Assembly (NCBI GenBank): GCA_011800805.1
Contig: MPNW01000147.1
Location: forward strand, 195,200 to 259,199
Direction of reading: 5' to 3'
Length of the DNA: 64,000 nt
Source of the DNA: Hirudo medicinalis
Lineage: Eukaryota; Annelida; Clitellata; Hirudinida; Hirudinidae
The position numbers and the translations under genes are program-made. Below the pieces are notes generated by a model. That model was not told where the DNA came from. It saw only the letters and a program-made list of their open reading frames with translations, and ran no database searches. Below, in pieces: positions 24,744 through 37,862 of the stretch; position 1 is the first letter of the stretch, and each line of letters starts with the position of its first letter.

Positions 24744-26690
24744 ATGTTATGTTCTTTGGAGTCATCGCAGGGTGGACGGTGGACCTCTCAACGGAACACT
24801 CCCATCTTCGGATCTCAGCGGGTTCAGCTCAATTCAAAAACCCCATATTCTGACGCCCTAAAGTTCATGGGAGCGAAAAAAGAAGCTTTTGTGTATCACA
24901 ACGGACACGTCAAACGCCCTATGAACGCCTTCATGGTGAGAAGTTGTACTTTTCCTTCAATTTGCTATATTTTTGTCATGTGAATGCTTGAAATCCGATG
25001 AATAGGTTATAATGAATAACGTGTTGTGTAATAATGCATTATATCTACATCTATATAATATAGTATGATATCTGTAATTAATAGTATTCTTGCTATTATA
25101 ATAATAATACTTTGAAAATTATCGCAAACACATACTTAACCTGGTGCGTAATCATAAATCAAAAGTTTGGCAGAGCTCGGTTTGAAGATTTATATCAAGC
25201 GATGATTATAGTCTTGAATCTAAAAATCCAAGAGATGCGTAAAACCAACAAATAAATAAATAAACTGTATCAGGTGTGGTCTCAGATGGAGCGCCAAATA
25301 ATTCAGAACGAGATTCTGACCTCTTCTCCCGACAACCCAAGAGTTATCCATAATTCAGAGATAAGCTGCCAACTTGGAAAACTCTGGGCGAGACTGACCG
25401 AAGAAGAAAGGAGGCCTTATGTGGAGGAAGCTGAGAGGATGCGTATTCTCCACCTGAAGCAATTTCCATCTTATAAATACAGGCCGAGGAAGAGGTGAGA
25501 GCGATTTGAACATCTTGTATTCGTGTGTTGTGCTGCATGTTATTGATTTTCTCACTGACAAACATAGACTGGCATTACAAATACATTATTAACTTATAAT
25601 AAATAGGAGTCGCCAAGAAGAGGTTGATACAGATGACGACGTCGTCCAACCGAAATCCAAACCAAGACAAGGCACGATGCTTCAAGCGAAAGACTTAAAA
25701 AGATCGGCGCATGAACGAACGAGACAGAATTGTCCGGGGCATGCTGAGAAATGTCATGACTTCGAGACGAGGTCATCTTCTACGTGCGGAATAGTGAAGA
25801 ACATGAAGGAGTTCAAGGAAAAGGATGGCATCCATGAACCGCCTTGCAATTCTCAATCTGGTTCGGCAAAAAAGAGGGGTAGGAAGGTATTCAGTGCGGT
25901 TCTGAGCAGCACTGGGGCACTGTCCAAGTTGAAAGTTTTTGAAATCATCAGGCAGAATTGTTCGAATCTCGAAAAGTGCAGAAATCGTTCCCAGGAAGTA
26001 AGCGACGAGGACGCCTTGGTAGACGAATTGCCAACGAGGGGACGACTCACGCTCAAGATCAGAATCAATGAGAAACAGGAAACAGCCACTCATGCTGCCT
26101 CCGCATCGGACCTTCAGGGACTCGTCGATTCTCCCACTTTGCCAGACGACAGAGTGTTTGGATTTTCCCCCTCAAAACCTGTCGGAACGGACTCCTTCTT
26201 GTATTGTGGCAACCAAGAGGCCTTCTTTCCGAACGAGGGCAGCTTGATCGGAGTCAACGATGCTTTGCCAAAAGAATCATTGGAACATTTTAACCTCAAC
26301 ACAGTAGAAAATACTTTTGATGCAAAATCAGATCACCTAACAGACATATTCAGCACAGCTCTCATGCCTGACTACCAGCCTGTGGAGAACTCAAATGAGT
26401 ACATCCGTGACCACTGCTATCCAGTATGCGACAGTTTACCAACAACGAGCAACACAAACAACAGCGGCAAGCCTTACAAGGGCTCCCTTTCAGAAGACCT
26501 GGAAGCTATTGAGTTTCCGACCTGGTGGAAAAACGAGCTTTCTGAAGTTGATGTTAATCATCTGCTGCAAGATGTCCAGGATTTTGACGACTTTCCGATC
26601 ATTTCTTTTGAAGATCATCATCAGGATCCCTTCTTGAGTTTCATTCCATTCGATAGTTTTCAAATCTACGATATGTTGGAGAGCTACTGA
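24744..26690 (+). CDS. Sox-family HMG-box transcription factor, divergent, SoxC-like
   Basis: Sox proteins bind and bend DNA at ACAAAG-type sites in the nucleus. Exons: 24744-24935, 25274-25494, 25607-26690; phases agree, total 498 residues. The HMG box spans residues 55-138: HVKRPMNAFM, intron, VWSQMER, HNSEISCQLGKLWARL, YVEEAERMRILHL, YKYRPRKR. VWSQ-ER and EAER-R resemble SoxC, but other positions fit SoxB or SoxF, so the group is unsettled. Between VWS and HN there are 22 residues where Sox proteins I recall have 14. The C-terminal 360 residues are acidic and low in known motifs, ending DFDDFPIISFEDHH and then a hydrophobic/acidic tail, plausibly a transactivation domain. ATG at 24744 is the first in-frame one; the frame is open further upstream. 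Confidence 0.88.
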
Positions 26691-26878
26691 CAAAAGTTAA
26701 TCTCTGATCGTGACAGTGCTACCAACAATTCTAATTGTAAATTCCTTTTGATTTTTATAAAGTTGGCAGCATTTCTATTTCTGTTTTTACTTAAAATTTA
26801 GCAGTCTTCACTATTGTAATTTGCATGTCATTTGTAGATATTTTTAAAACAAAATTGTAATTCATTCACTTATATTTT

Positions 26879-26895
26879 TTTATTTTTCTAATAAA
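26879..26895. terminator. Back-to-back poly(A) signals of the Sox gene and IGHMBP2
   Basis: AATAAA lies on the plus strand at 26890-26895 and on the minus strand at 26884-26879, five bases apart. They serve the Sox and IGHMBP2 transcripts respectively. Only 231 bases separate the two stop codons, so the 3' ends very likely overlap. Confidence 0.7.
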
Positions 26896-26921
26896 TTCTC
26901 AAGAAAAAGGAGTTATTTTTG

Positions 26922-29900
26922 TCATTTCTTTGAATTAGACTTATGAGAAGCACCCTTCCTCTTTTCAGCCATATTTTCCAACCTATTGTCGAGCTTAGAC
27001 TTCAATTGAGCTCTCTTCTCTGGTTTTAGAGATTTTGAAGGAACCCCAGATCCAGGAAAAAGTTTTCCTTCTCTTGAGATCAGTTTTCGGGCGGCAATCT
27101 TGGCTTCCTTTCCACAGCCGTGGCATTCTGCAACATGGTGTGAGAGGCAGAATCTTCTTTTGCAGAAGGAACAGTCTTGACCCAAAACAGTGGTTCTTTG
27201 CTTGCATCCTACTAAAGCACATCGAGAATTTTCTTCCACTGCTTCTTTGATAACCTCATCGAAATACTGATCAGAATGACTGCTATCCGTTTTATCCGGC
27301 TTGCTTTGTGAAGACTTTGAAGCTTTGTCTCGTGATTTGTTTGCCTTTGAAGGATTTTCAGGCAAGTTTAGAGAAGTGACATCATTTAAACATTCAGGGC
27401 CATTGTCTTGAACATTTTCAAATGGCGACCAGTAACATTCATTTTTGGAGGATGTTGATTCCATTTTTGAAAGTTGGTTGTTGGAGGCCTCAATATCTTT
27501 TTCAGTTGCAGCATCATTCAGCATCTCAGAATTAGATGGATCACCAGGAGGTGAGTCATAAGCCTCACAATCAGCCACAATGGTGTTCTTCATCTCATCA
27601 CTATCTTCATTCTTTCCATTATTCATTGAGACATTCTTTGCAACTCTGATGTACCTCTCAAATTGTTCTCCTTCACTTACATGCACAAGTCCCAATTCCT
27701 CACAAATCTGAAGCAAACATTACATTATTAAAAAAAGAAAAATTAAAAAAAAGGACATTTAACTAAAAATTAATCTAAAAAATTCAATTAAATAAAGATC
27801 TGCCCTCTGGTGAATACAGAAAAAAAAACAGTTCCCGAAGCTTGACCTGATGAATGAAAAGTCGATCAAGAGGCGTCAGTGTCGCAGGAAATCGATGCTC
27901 AGTTGTGGAATCATTCCTCATGAAATCCATCAAAAACTTCTCAAAATGGGTTCGTCTGCAAATAATTGTATGTGATGCTGTAATTACAGCAGCTGCAAAT
28001 AATCATTTAAACTGAACATACCAGGACAACATTTTTAATAAATTAATATCAGTTACTAGCATAATAATATTATTAATAAATATAATAATATCAGTATTAA
28101 TACCGAGTTCTTAATTTGAATATATAACTTGTTAAAACTGCTGACAACCAAGGATCAATAGTGACAAACCTCTCTGCTTCACTTGGTTTCCCAAGTTTTT
28201 CTTCAACCCGAAGAGGAGTTCCACTGGCCACGTTCGAGGATTGAATTGCCATGTTCGAGGATTGAATCGCCACCCTTGTTTTCTTCTGCTTGGATTTCCT
28301 TCCATCTTCAGCATTCTGTCTCAGTGGAATTTTCTTTGACTTTTCCAGTCCGTCGATTTGAACTCTCGGGAGAAACTCATTCGAAGATTCCATTTCTAAA
28401 CAATGTCATCAAAACTCATCCAATTTATGTGTTCCGTGCGAGTGGTAAGTAGTCATTACTGTTTACATCATCTTACAATAAATGTCATTAAACAGTTTAT
28501 AAAATGCACTTCAATTAGCTTATTAAATTTGTTTGTTTGTTTATTTATTCTTCAGTTATTCAGTGAAAATGAAATGTTTTATTGTTTGCATTTGTTGCAT
28601 GAAATAAAATTCACATGATTTATTTTAAATAATATTAATAAAATATAATAACCAGACATGACATCATGAGCAGAGACAACGTCTCCAACTTGCAAGATGT
28701 ACTCGAGAAAGTCCTTAATGAACTCGTCGCATCCCACAGTTTCCGAGTCGCAGACAACTGCCAAGTGTCTCCTGGCTCTCGTCAAAGCCACGTTTATTCT
28801 CCGCTTTTCCGACAAAAATCCAACTTCACCTGTCAACGGTTTCTTTGCTTTTAGTAAATTTAGCTTAAAAATAACATTTTTTATTCAAACTTAAAACATA
28901 AAGTTTCACTCCACTGATGACAAAATATACTCAGAAATGCAGCTTAAATGTGTCATCGAATTACTGAACTTTAAAAGCAGATGAAGAAAACCATTTTAGG
29001 AAATTAAATATAAATTGATTTAATAAAGAGACTGTTTATCATCAAAAAACAACATTTATAAAATCAATGCCCTATTCAACAGATGATCAAAATTTAAATA
29101 ACTTTCATGACTCGCCTTGGTAATTTGAACGAACCAATGAAAGCAAGATGGCCTCCTTCTCTCGACCTTGAAATCCATCAACAGACTTCACCTCAACTCC
29201 TGGGTTGGTTGGATGCAACTTTTGTCTCAAAATCTCCACCTGCATGTCAATAAATGTATTTATTGTGCATTTGCATGAAACTAATTGAATTTGAAATACA
29301 TACTCTTGATCAAAGGAATTAACAAATGAAATACAAGCAACTGATGGCAAGGATCTCACCTGGAGATTATAAGGTACTATCACCCCAATTTGGTCTTCTT
29401 TCAAACCACATCTCAGGAGCTTCTTGACATGGTAACAGACGATATCAGCCTCCCCTTTAAAAAGACATTCATGATGATTTTCATTAAATCAATTTTAAGT
29501 AGCAATGTTCAAAGTTTGAAATTGTGCAGCTACAGATGCTAAACATGATTTTTTCTACATGAGTGTTGGAACCAACAATCCAAAATGTCAAACCTTCGTT
29601 TCCCTTAGAAAGGTCATCTTCAAGGCAAATTTCTTGAAAGCCACAACCTGATGTGTCAATCAGTATCACAGGTGTTGATGTCAATTCGTTTTGTTCTACA
29701 TTTGGCAGATCCCTTTAGAAGTAGGTGGAGTTTGTTATAATTAAGGCTTAATTATGTCTATGTGTGAACCTATTATTATTAATGAAATACTAATATGACA
29801 TTACAACAAGGACAACCTAATTATAATATCACATATTAATAATGCAAATAGTTCTTATGCAATTCATACTTCAACAGGTGGCCAGCGACACTCTCGTCGG

Positions 29901-32813
29901 CAATGAGTCTTCCATTGTAAAGTTTCCTCGATGGCCAGTCCATGATCCTCTCATGCATTCTGTACTGAGTTGTTAGCATCCTCAGAATGGAGTCTCCAAA
30001 CTGCTCAATCAATCTTTCCATGAGAGTCACCTCCAACTGCTCCTTCACCTCCCTGATTGAAAACAGTGGAAACAATTACCACCATTTTTTTTACAAAATA
30101 AATTTAAATGAAACAAATGTAATTATTATTAAAAATGGTAAAAAATTAAACAAGAACCCTGAAGAGAGAATTGTGGGGGGGAGTTGATTGTGATCACCTG
30201 CCAAAACACACTTCTTTCCTCTCAACAAAGCTGTCCAACAAGCAACTTCGAGAGCCTGATTGAGAAATTCTAAAATACTAAAATATAAATAGTAGATAAT
30301 GCAATAAAAATAATTGAAAACAAATTAGAAACACTGAAAGCATCCACAAACAAAGTCAATAAAACTCATAAGTGACCTGTGAGCACTCATCGATGACAAC
30401 CAAGTCGAAGTCATTTTTTATCCTCTTTTGAGTCAATGGCCCTTCCTCGGATGCCATAGTGAGCGTGCAGAGTACGATCTGACATCGGGATAAAATGTCC
30501 GACACCGTTTGTTCCTCTCTGTTCTTCAACTCGGACCTCAGGACTTTCAATTCTTCTCTCAGCTTCTGTCTCTTGAATTTGTTCTTGCGACTCGAAAAGC
30601 TGTTCTGGAGAAGTGTTTCGAATGATGCAATTTGCTTTTGAGTTGCGTATTTTAACTGCATTAATTAAGTCACCTTAAATAATCTAAATCAATTAGCATT
30701 TAAGTGTATTTAATAAAAATTAAAAATCACATCAATAAACAGAGAAAAAATACAACAAAAAGTAAATTTTGATAAAATTGGTAATATCCTTCAGCAAATT
30801 GCAATACTAATAATTTGATAATTGAAAATACATTCAATTAAATACCATGATCTCATTGATATCCTTCCTGACATCTTCGACGATTCTTGTTCCGTCCGAA
30901 GATGACACGATGGCATCCAACGAATGCTTCACAATGGAAGGCAACAGTCGAGCAGGGTGACCGATCCTCACCATCTTCATCTTCGAGTCGGAAAGTTTTT
31001 CCACCAGGTTGTCAACTGCAATGTTTGATGGGGCACAAACCAACACCTTGGAATCAACAAATGAGCAAAATTTTAATGAATTTAAAATAAAGGCAACGAA
31101 AACTGAAAATTCAATTTTTCTATAAAACCAAAGTCATCCCAGATGTTGCAAAAATCTTTAACCATTCTGTAATTCAACATTCATTTCTTTACCATTTTGA
31201 ACTTTAAGAGATACTAAAGTTTTGAAAAGTGCAATAAAGGGTATGAATATTACCATAATATCCATTTGTAAAAAATAAAATAAAAATAACATCACCCAAT
31301 ACATGAATCTCATTATGAAGTTTAGTTAACCAGTAGATATTTATATGCCTGAAGGGGAGTTGATTGTGATCGCCAGCCAAAACAAAGCTTTTCAAATAGA
31401 GGTATTTTGAAACATTGCAATGTAAATTTTATGTTATGTTATAATTTGTTATATGTTATAATAAAATGTTATAATTTATGCAGATTGTAAAATAATTCTA
31501 TGAACACATCCACAATAAATTCATGTAACATCTTTACATAAATAGAAATAAATAGCAATAATTTTTAACAATATACAATAAATTATAATTAAGGACCTTC
31601 ATGTCCATGTGTACAGCCTGCTTAATGACTTCAGTAACGGTCGTTGTCTTTCCAGTTCCGGGTGGACCATGGATTATGGCGACTTCCTTCTGCTCCATGG
31701 CAAACTTCACAGCATCTCTCTGAGATCCATCGAGGCTTCCATTGAAATACTTGATTTCTACATTCATGAGGAAATTGTATCAAAGAAACTAGTTCATATC
31801 AAAAACGTCAAAACTTAATTTCTAAGCTGATAACATTTTAACATAATCCTCTCCAGAATAATTCACTTTAAAGTAATTCTCTAAGAGGAATTCACAGAGC
31901 TTTGTCGAAAAATGTACAAATCCAAAAATAAGTATTAGTTTAATGTACACTTGTAATAAACCATTTAGGAAACCTTTGATTTCATTGGGAATTGGATTAA
32001 GTGAAGACATCCCAAACAACACATTAACCAAATGACCTCCTTTAGAATCCAAGTTATCGAGTGTTCTACAATGCAATAATGTTTAAGCACCAAAATTGAG
32101 GAGTCAACTCAATAAATTCAACTATGATCACATATTTTAGAAATAATAATTTAATTAATAAATATTAATTACATAACTAATGGATAATACATATTTAAAT
32201 ACCAACATAAGTTAAAATAAAGAGAATTTCATGTGTACTTTTGCAATCTTCGATAAGTTATATCATTAGCGAGTTTAACAATCTTGTAAAGCTGAGACTC
32301 ATCCAAACTGAGCAGTTGTTCATCATTGCCATCAAATGCTATGCTGATGCTGGACTGTTGAACTTTGGAAACAACTCCAGAAGCTATTTGGTCGTCAGTT
32401 CCCGAGGATAAACTTAACCCGACAATGTCACCTTTAGAAATCAAATCATGGGTAATGAATATTCAATAACAATGTTAACCTCAAAATACATACCTGATGT
32501 AAAATTATGAGCTGGCATTTGGTTGTCAGTGGATAGCACCAAAATGTTTCTATTGAAGAGTCCAACATATCTTCGATTTATATGCAGTTTCAAAAGACAT
32601 AACCCTTTTTGTTCCAAAACCTTTGGAGACACATTTTCCAGCAACAGCCTTAAAGTAAAAGTATTTGAATTAACGAATATTTAAGTGCATACTACATCTG
32701 CAACTTTGGTTAAACATGGATATATAGACTAAAGCGTGTTACTTGGTTTCGTCAATTTCTGCTTCTCTCTCTTTTTTGAGAAGTTCTCTGCTTTTTGTTA
32801 CGAACTTTTCCAT
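26922..32813 (-). CDS. IGHMBP2: IGHMBP2 (SMUBP-2) helicase
   Basis: Superfamily 1B 5'-3' RNA/DNA helicase of the Upf1 group, ribosome-associated; loss in humans causes SMARD1. Exons right to left: 32743-32813, 32494-32648, 32239-32431, 31974-32065, 31597-31757, 30846-31046, 30377-30655, 30158-30255, 29870-30052, 29594-29712, 29360-29454, 29116-29239, 28653-28829, 28170-28395, 27847-27955, 26922-27707; 1022 residues (human 993), phases consistent. Motifs: Walker [11 protein letters not shown] (about 200), VVIDECSQ (about 380), GDHNQLP (about 404), [28 protein letters not shown]. The R3H domain (about 728-790) has [17 protein letters not shown]; the C-terminal AN1 zinc finger (about 923-958) keeps its Cys/His ligands. 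All catalytic motifs are intact. The intron after 29116 starts with GC rather than GT. Intron 5 (31047-31596) carries a copied fragment of the motif III exon. Confidence 0.95.
31351..31390 (-). repeat. Partial duplicate of the IGHMBP2 GDHNQLP exon in an upstream intron
   Basis: About 35-40 bases match the functional exon near 30180-30220 and still encode [11 protein letters not shown], with flanks unlike the real exon. It lies between the exons for Walker A and motif Ia, where helicase motif III does not belong. It is therefore a duplicated exon scrap, not part of the main transcript. Confidence 0.75.
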
Positions 32814-33555
32814 GGTTTGTTATCTGGGCGATGATGCAAACACTGTATATATTCAACACATATAATATAGGAGGGTTTTGAGGTGATTGCTTATGTATTT
32901 TTTAAAAATCCGTGATTTCAAAACATAGTTAATAATGCTATACTATATACCTGAAGCGATCATCTGTCTATTGTTAAGCGCTAAGACTTTTAAACGCTTG
33001 TTTACCAAATAGCCCCAGAATATGGCAACTAATTTCATTTAATTTTACAACTGCTAATTTAATTAAATGTGGGCGTTCTCTACACTTTGAGATTAAGTTG
33101 CGTTATGTTTAAAATAAAGCCGTAAGTTTCCTTTTTCAGTTAAAAAAAAATTGGCTTAAGTCCGACCAGGGGCATCATTTCAGCTTTTGCCAGGGGTTAC
33201 AAACCCTCACCCAACTTGAAGAAATGTCCAATTTTTGCTTCTAGCCAAAAGTCCGCAACAGTCTGTCCAGGGGAAGTTAGTTATCAAAGTCCAATAAAAA
33301 GCCAGACTTTTGCAGGATCTTTAATCATTAGAGTATAAATGCACTTGTTGCATGGACTCTTCGTTGTTTCATTGCCTAAGTTACTCTTACTCTCCAGCTG
33401 TAGCTTTGTCGTTTTTAAAAATAAAGTGCTGTGGATAATCATCTCGCCGTGCTTTGTAATACTGGGTTTATTATTATATACATCATTTATAATATATCTT
33501 TATTGATATATTATTGTCATTTTTATTCATATATTAACTTGCGTTGCTGAGGTGC
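32814..33555. other. Spacer upstream of IGHMBP2
   Basis: It holds the IGHMBP2 promoter, with no clear TATA box. No exon is recognised. From about 33140 the sequence becomes repeat-like and leads into the degenerate frame at 33560. Confidence 0.5.
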
Positions 33556-33559
33556 AGAA

Positions 33560-34026
33560 ATGTCAAAACGCAAAGAAGCACACGAAAGAAATTTCGTGAT
33601 GAGGTGGATGAGCGAGAAATCCCGAACGGATTCTGCAAGCTCTTTAGTTTTGGCTTAACAAATGGACGGTATGGCCTGTAAAGATGTCTCCGACAGTGCA
33701 TCTAAAATAAAAAAATGACAAATGTGGCGGCGCTCTTGCTGGGGGAATTGATTTGGAATTGGGCAATAACTGTGGTGCACTACAATCTAGTGGTGGTAAT
33801 ATTTCTGCATCGATGACTGTTGCTAAGGTAACAGTGTCGTCATTGAAGAACGAATTTAGCTTGCCTGATATTCAGAAAAAAAAACCGAAGAAATTTGCTG
33901 CCGGTGTGGTCTTCATATCCGATGCAAATGTTAATTGAAAGACCTTGATCGACAAGGCTTACGAGACATGGTTGGAACAGCCAAGGCATGGCATAGCTAC
34001 TAGGCGATCAAATCGACATTTTTGTT
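33560..34026 (+). pseudogene. Degenerate coding-like sequence, family unknown
   Basis: An ATG at 33560 opens a basic 32-codon frame (MSKRKEAHERNFVMRWMSEK) that stops, after which 33753-33938 gives a second frame containing FSLPDIQKKKPKKF, and beyond a stop comes ETWLEQPRHGIATRR. The composition is more coding-like than the surroundings, yet no single frame runs through. It may be a decayed retrocopy or transposon ORF. I do not recognise the family. Confidence 0.3.
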
Positions 34027-34662
34027 AAGTCGTAATTGTTAAAATGTTGTCAGTCAATTAAACACCATCATTCTTGTCTTGTTGTGGCCAGCATACATTA
34101 GTTTTTTTTTAATTTGTTCTTTTCTTAAGAATATGTACATTGCAAGAATAGTGTCTATATTTAGTATTATTACTAGCTAGTTTTAATGTACTGAAGCTGC
34201 TTTTGTATAGTCAAACATCTTAAGCTATATTATTGTGATTGTAAATCATTCCATCATGACACCCAGAATTTTTTCAGGGGGTTTGATTTTTGAAGACCTT
34301 TTTTTTTAGGTTTTTATCTTTTCAGAGATAATTTTTCTAATGTTATGCTGATAATATTTGTTAAATATCGAGATATCGATAATTAAAACCAGTTGTAAAA
34401 TATAATTATCCATTATTTTTTTTATTTAGCAATTTTGGAGGGTTTTTCATGTTTATGGCACAAAAGAGCTTGCCGCAAAATTGCCTCTCACGACTTTCTC
34501 CTCTTTCCAAATCCAAATGAATGTTGATTATCCTTATCACTCTTCTAAATTTTGCGATTTGGAAAACTCTTTAATTCAGAATTTAAAAGTTCATTATGCA
34601 ATAAAATTAATTTAATTTTGTGAAACCAATCATATCAAAATTTAGTTTTGTTAATTTGTAAC

Positions 34663-34812
34663 GCTTCGTGGCGGGCGAAGTAACGAAGTAAAAGTATTTC
34701 CGAAAATCTTAGTTCATTACCAGTAAAAGTACTGAACATTTTCGTACTTCGTTACAAGTAAAAAGTACTCCGATTGCACTTAAGTAAAGTAACACGTTAC
34801 TTTTACTTCGTT
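34663..34812. repeat. Dispersed repeat rich in GTAACGAAGTAAAAGTA-type palindromes
   Basis: Repeated, inverted variants of AAGTAACGAAGTAAAAGTA and AGTAAAAGTACT occur over 150 bases. Such sequence is typical of the ends of hAT-type non-autonomous DNA transposons in animals. No transposase frame is present. Confidence 0.5.
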
Positions 34813-37800
34813 AGCCAACAACAAAGATACTATGGGTTAATGGCCGGTGAAGTCTGCATCCATGTGGGGTGTGCACCCCCATCTCTTGGTTGGCACCCCC
34901 AAAATTACAAAATCCTGTACAACTTGCTCCATGGACCTCTGAGTCCTCCAATACCAGACCATAATACATAGTCGCTTCTGGTAACGTAACGCAAGTTTAA
35001 TTTCTAAAGTTGTAAAGGACTTAAAACGGTAGAATATGAGATAAAAACATTTATGAGCTGCAACAAAATTTGAGATAATTTTAATTTGTACATTAAACTT
35101 TAGAGTCGAAACTTTACAATTCCTGCCTTCAAAACTTTGTAGAGACCTGGAAGGAACTACATGTATAAGATGCACCCAGTTTTTAGACCTTAAATTTTTC
35201 TATAAAAAAAAAGAGCGACTTATACATATGGTCTCTGAAATTATGACAAATGACATTCGAAAAACTTTAATAGCTTTATTACATTGGTAATTTAAATAAT
35301 TTGATGGTTGTCAAATTTCCACATTGTCAATTACAAGCTGTAATTTGTTTATAAGTAGCTTAAATTTCAACAATAAATACGTGCTAATGACACCATACTC
35401 CTTAAATCTCATTTAATTCTCAAAAATTTAGAATTTCATCATTTTCCGAGGCGGCAATAAAATTTCCTTCTGTTAGTAGAAGTTGAAAGTTATATTCAGG
35501 TTCCTCTGCCAATTAAGTGTAAATTGAAAAGCCATTAAACATTTTTTAAGGCGAAAGATGTTTTATTCATACTTAATATCAAAATGAATTTATTTAAAAA
35601 AATTATATTATAATGTTAAATACGTTATAATTTTAGGGATTTAAATAAATTTATCTATTAGGGATTGCGACCTTTAAAAATCAGAATCAATTCCATTGTG
35701 CGAGTGTGACCCTCATGGTTTGATTTACTTCTTTTCTAACATGTTGTGTATAACCTTTTAGTATGATTGTGTACGAATACGTCAAAATATGCACAAACTG
35801 AGAAAATAGATTGCATTAACTACAAATGGTAAACGACACATAACGACGGTTGTGTTCGACCTGAGCTAACGTACACGCCTATAATCACAATGAACTTTTG
35901 AGGTAAAGTGTATGGATTATTATGATTATTGAAAAATATTCATATTCGTACGTTGATTCATGGCGAGTTTTGGTCCAGAAATTCTAAGTTAAAATGAGTC
36001 AACCGCAGTGCGAACCCAATCAGGTTTCGAAATTTGAAACAAGCGGCAGGATGGGCTTCGCATCGTGGTGAAAATTGACAGACTTTGCATATTTATTTCT
36101 GGACTTCCAAGTCAACAAATTTGATTTTTTTGAGTAGTTTTTCTGCGTGCTAGTTTATTGAATAAAAGGATGCATACAACATCTTTAGCGTTAATTTGAT
36201 GTACATTACCTTCCACATTCTTTGGCAAGAGTCTCTGTCAAAAAGATAGTGATTGCACTATGCCTAATTGAACTACAGTTCAATTAAGCTTGAACAGGGA
36301 GTTGGACTTACATTCTTGCCAGCGTAGCCAAGGCTGGCAGTTCATTCCGAAACATTCCAGAAGGAGATTGTCCTCTGAAATGCCTTGAAAAAATCTTTTA
36401 AAATTTCAAATAACTGTGAACATTGAGCAATAATAACATGACATATTTTTACATGACATGATATTTTTTGGAAAAATTTCAACGCAAGAGTAGAGGATCC
36501 TCGCCAAGTTAACTTCACGATTCCCTTGCAATGTTTCATTCGCTGTTCGTTTTATTTCCATACATCACCTTGAATAGCGTTGAGAAAAAGGCCAATGGAA
36601 AGCAGACACAATAACTTTGCTTTAAGAAAATTTAAATATTTGTTTACATTATTTCCGTTGTTTTTGGGGAGTGGCGATAGCTTGACCTTCCCAAAATTAG
36701 TTGAAGATTTTTTTATTTACACTAATTAATTTAAAAATAGCCTCATTCACTCATATTTCCCCAAAAACATTTGGGGTTCGAATTGTGCGAAGGTTCCCAG
36801 GGACAGGGAGTTTGGGCAGGGAGGGACCGTTTTGGCGAGAAACAAAAAAACATCAACTCATCAAGTTGTGCGAGAGCTTATCCCTGGGAAAAGCCGAAGT
36901 GGCATCTATGCAGCTGACGTACATCACGGCAGACAAACGGCAATTAATTTGACAACTAAAGCTCAAATACGACAGAGAACAGAAAATTGTTGCGAATTAA
37001 CAATCAGTTCAGCTCAAACTACTGTCAATGGCCTCCTAACATATTTTGCTGACGATTAGTTGGTTAAATTTTGAACACAGTAATTACAATTACTAGGACG
37101 AGCTCAGCCCGAATTTAAGTTGCAGTTTGTTCATGTCCGAAAAACCAGTTTAGAAACATTCTCATGCTTTTGCAACCAGTTGTTCGTTACCATGAAATTC
37201 TATTGCGTGCCATTAGCAAATGTCTCAAGGATATAGATGCTACTATTTCACATTATTTAGCCTTCTCGGTGCCAATGCCTTCTCAATCACTTATTCACAA
37301 TTTCACCTCAGGCTGAGTGTCTCGGCCTCTGCTAGCCAGCTTTTGAACCGACCAGCCCGTTTCTCGTCTCATGTTTTTTCAGCACTTGTTGTCAACAATA
37401 TTAGGTTAAAAGCGAATTCTAAAATCAATTGAAAATATTTAATGTTTATTATAATTTTAATTAATGTTATTTTTAATGGTTTTATTTTAACAGCAACGCA
37501 TATGCGTTCAAAAATGACATTAAATCATATCAAATCAATTCGAATATACAAATTCAAAAACCTTTAAATTAACATTTTTTAAACATTTATTATAACTAGA
37601 TGTCTCAGTAGTTCAATGAGAAGGTTTTTCAATTTCACTGGCTCAGTGCACGGCTAAGCTCGTTGTTGATATTTTAGACTGGTGCTGTTTAGGGAATTAC
37701 CTCAGGGGCCTTTTATAATTTTCAAAAGTACGCAGTCTTTGAACAATGGAAGAATGACCTTATAAGAGATTTCAGACTTTATAAAGCCAATGCTAAGGAT

Positions 37801-37862
37801 CAAACTGAAGACTTTAGTGTTCATTTAACTTGGAATGTTAGTTGAATGCAACTGAGCCTAAA
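34813..37862. other. Spacer upstream of PDE2A
   Basis: Three kilobases of mostly AT-rich DNA. Small open frames at 36701-37059 (two overlapping plus-strand frames) and 37220-37432 lack recognisable similarity or splice context. The PDE2A promoter should lie at the right end; upstream alternative first exons, common in this gene family, cannot be excluded. Confidence 0.45.

Noticed and set aside
36701..37059. Two overlapping plus-strand frames of 75-83 codons as a gene
   Set aside because: No similarity, no splice context and overlap in different frames; most likely chance.
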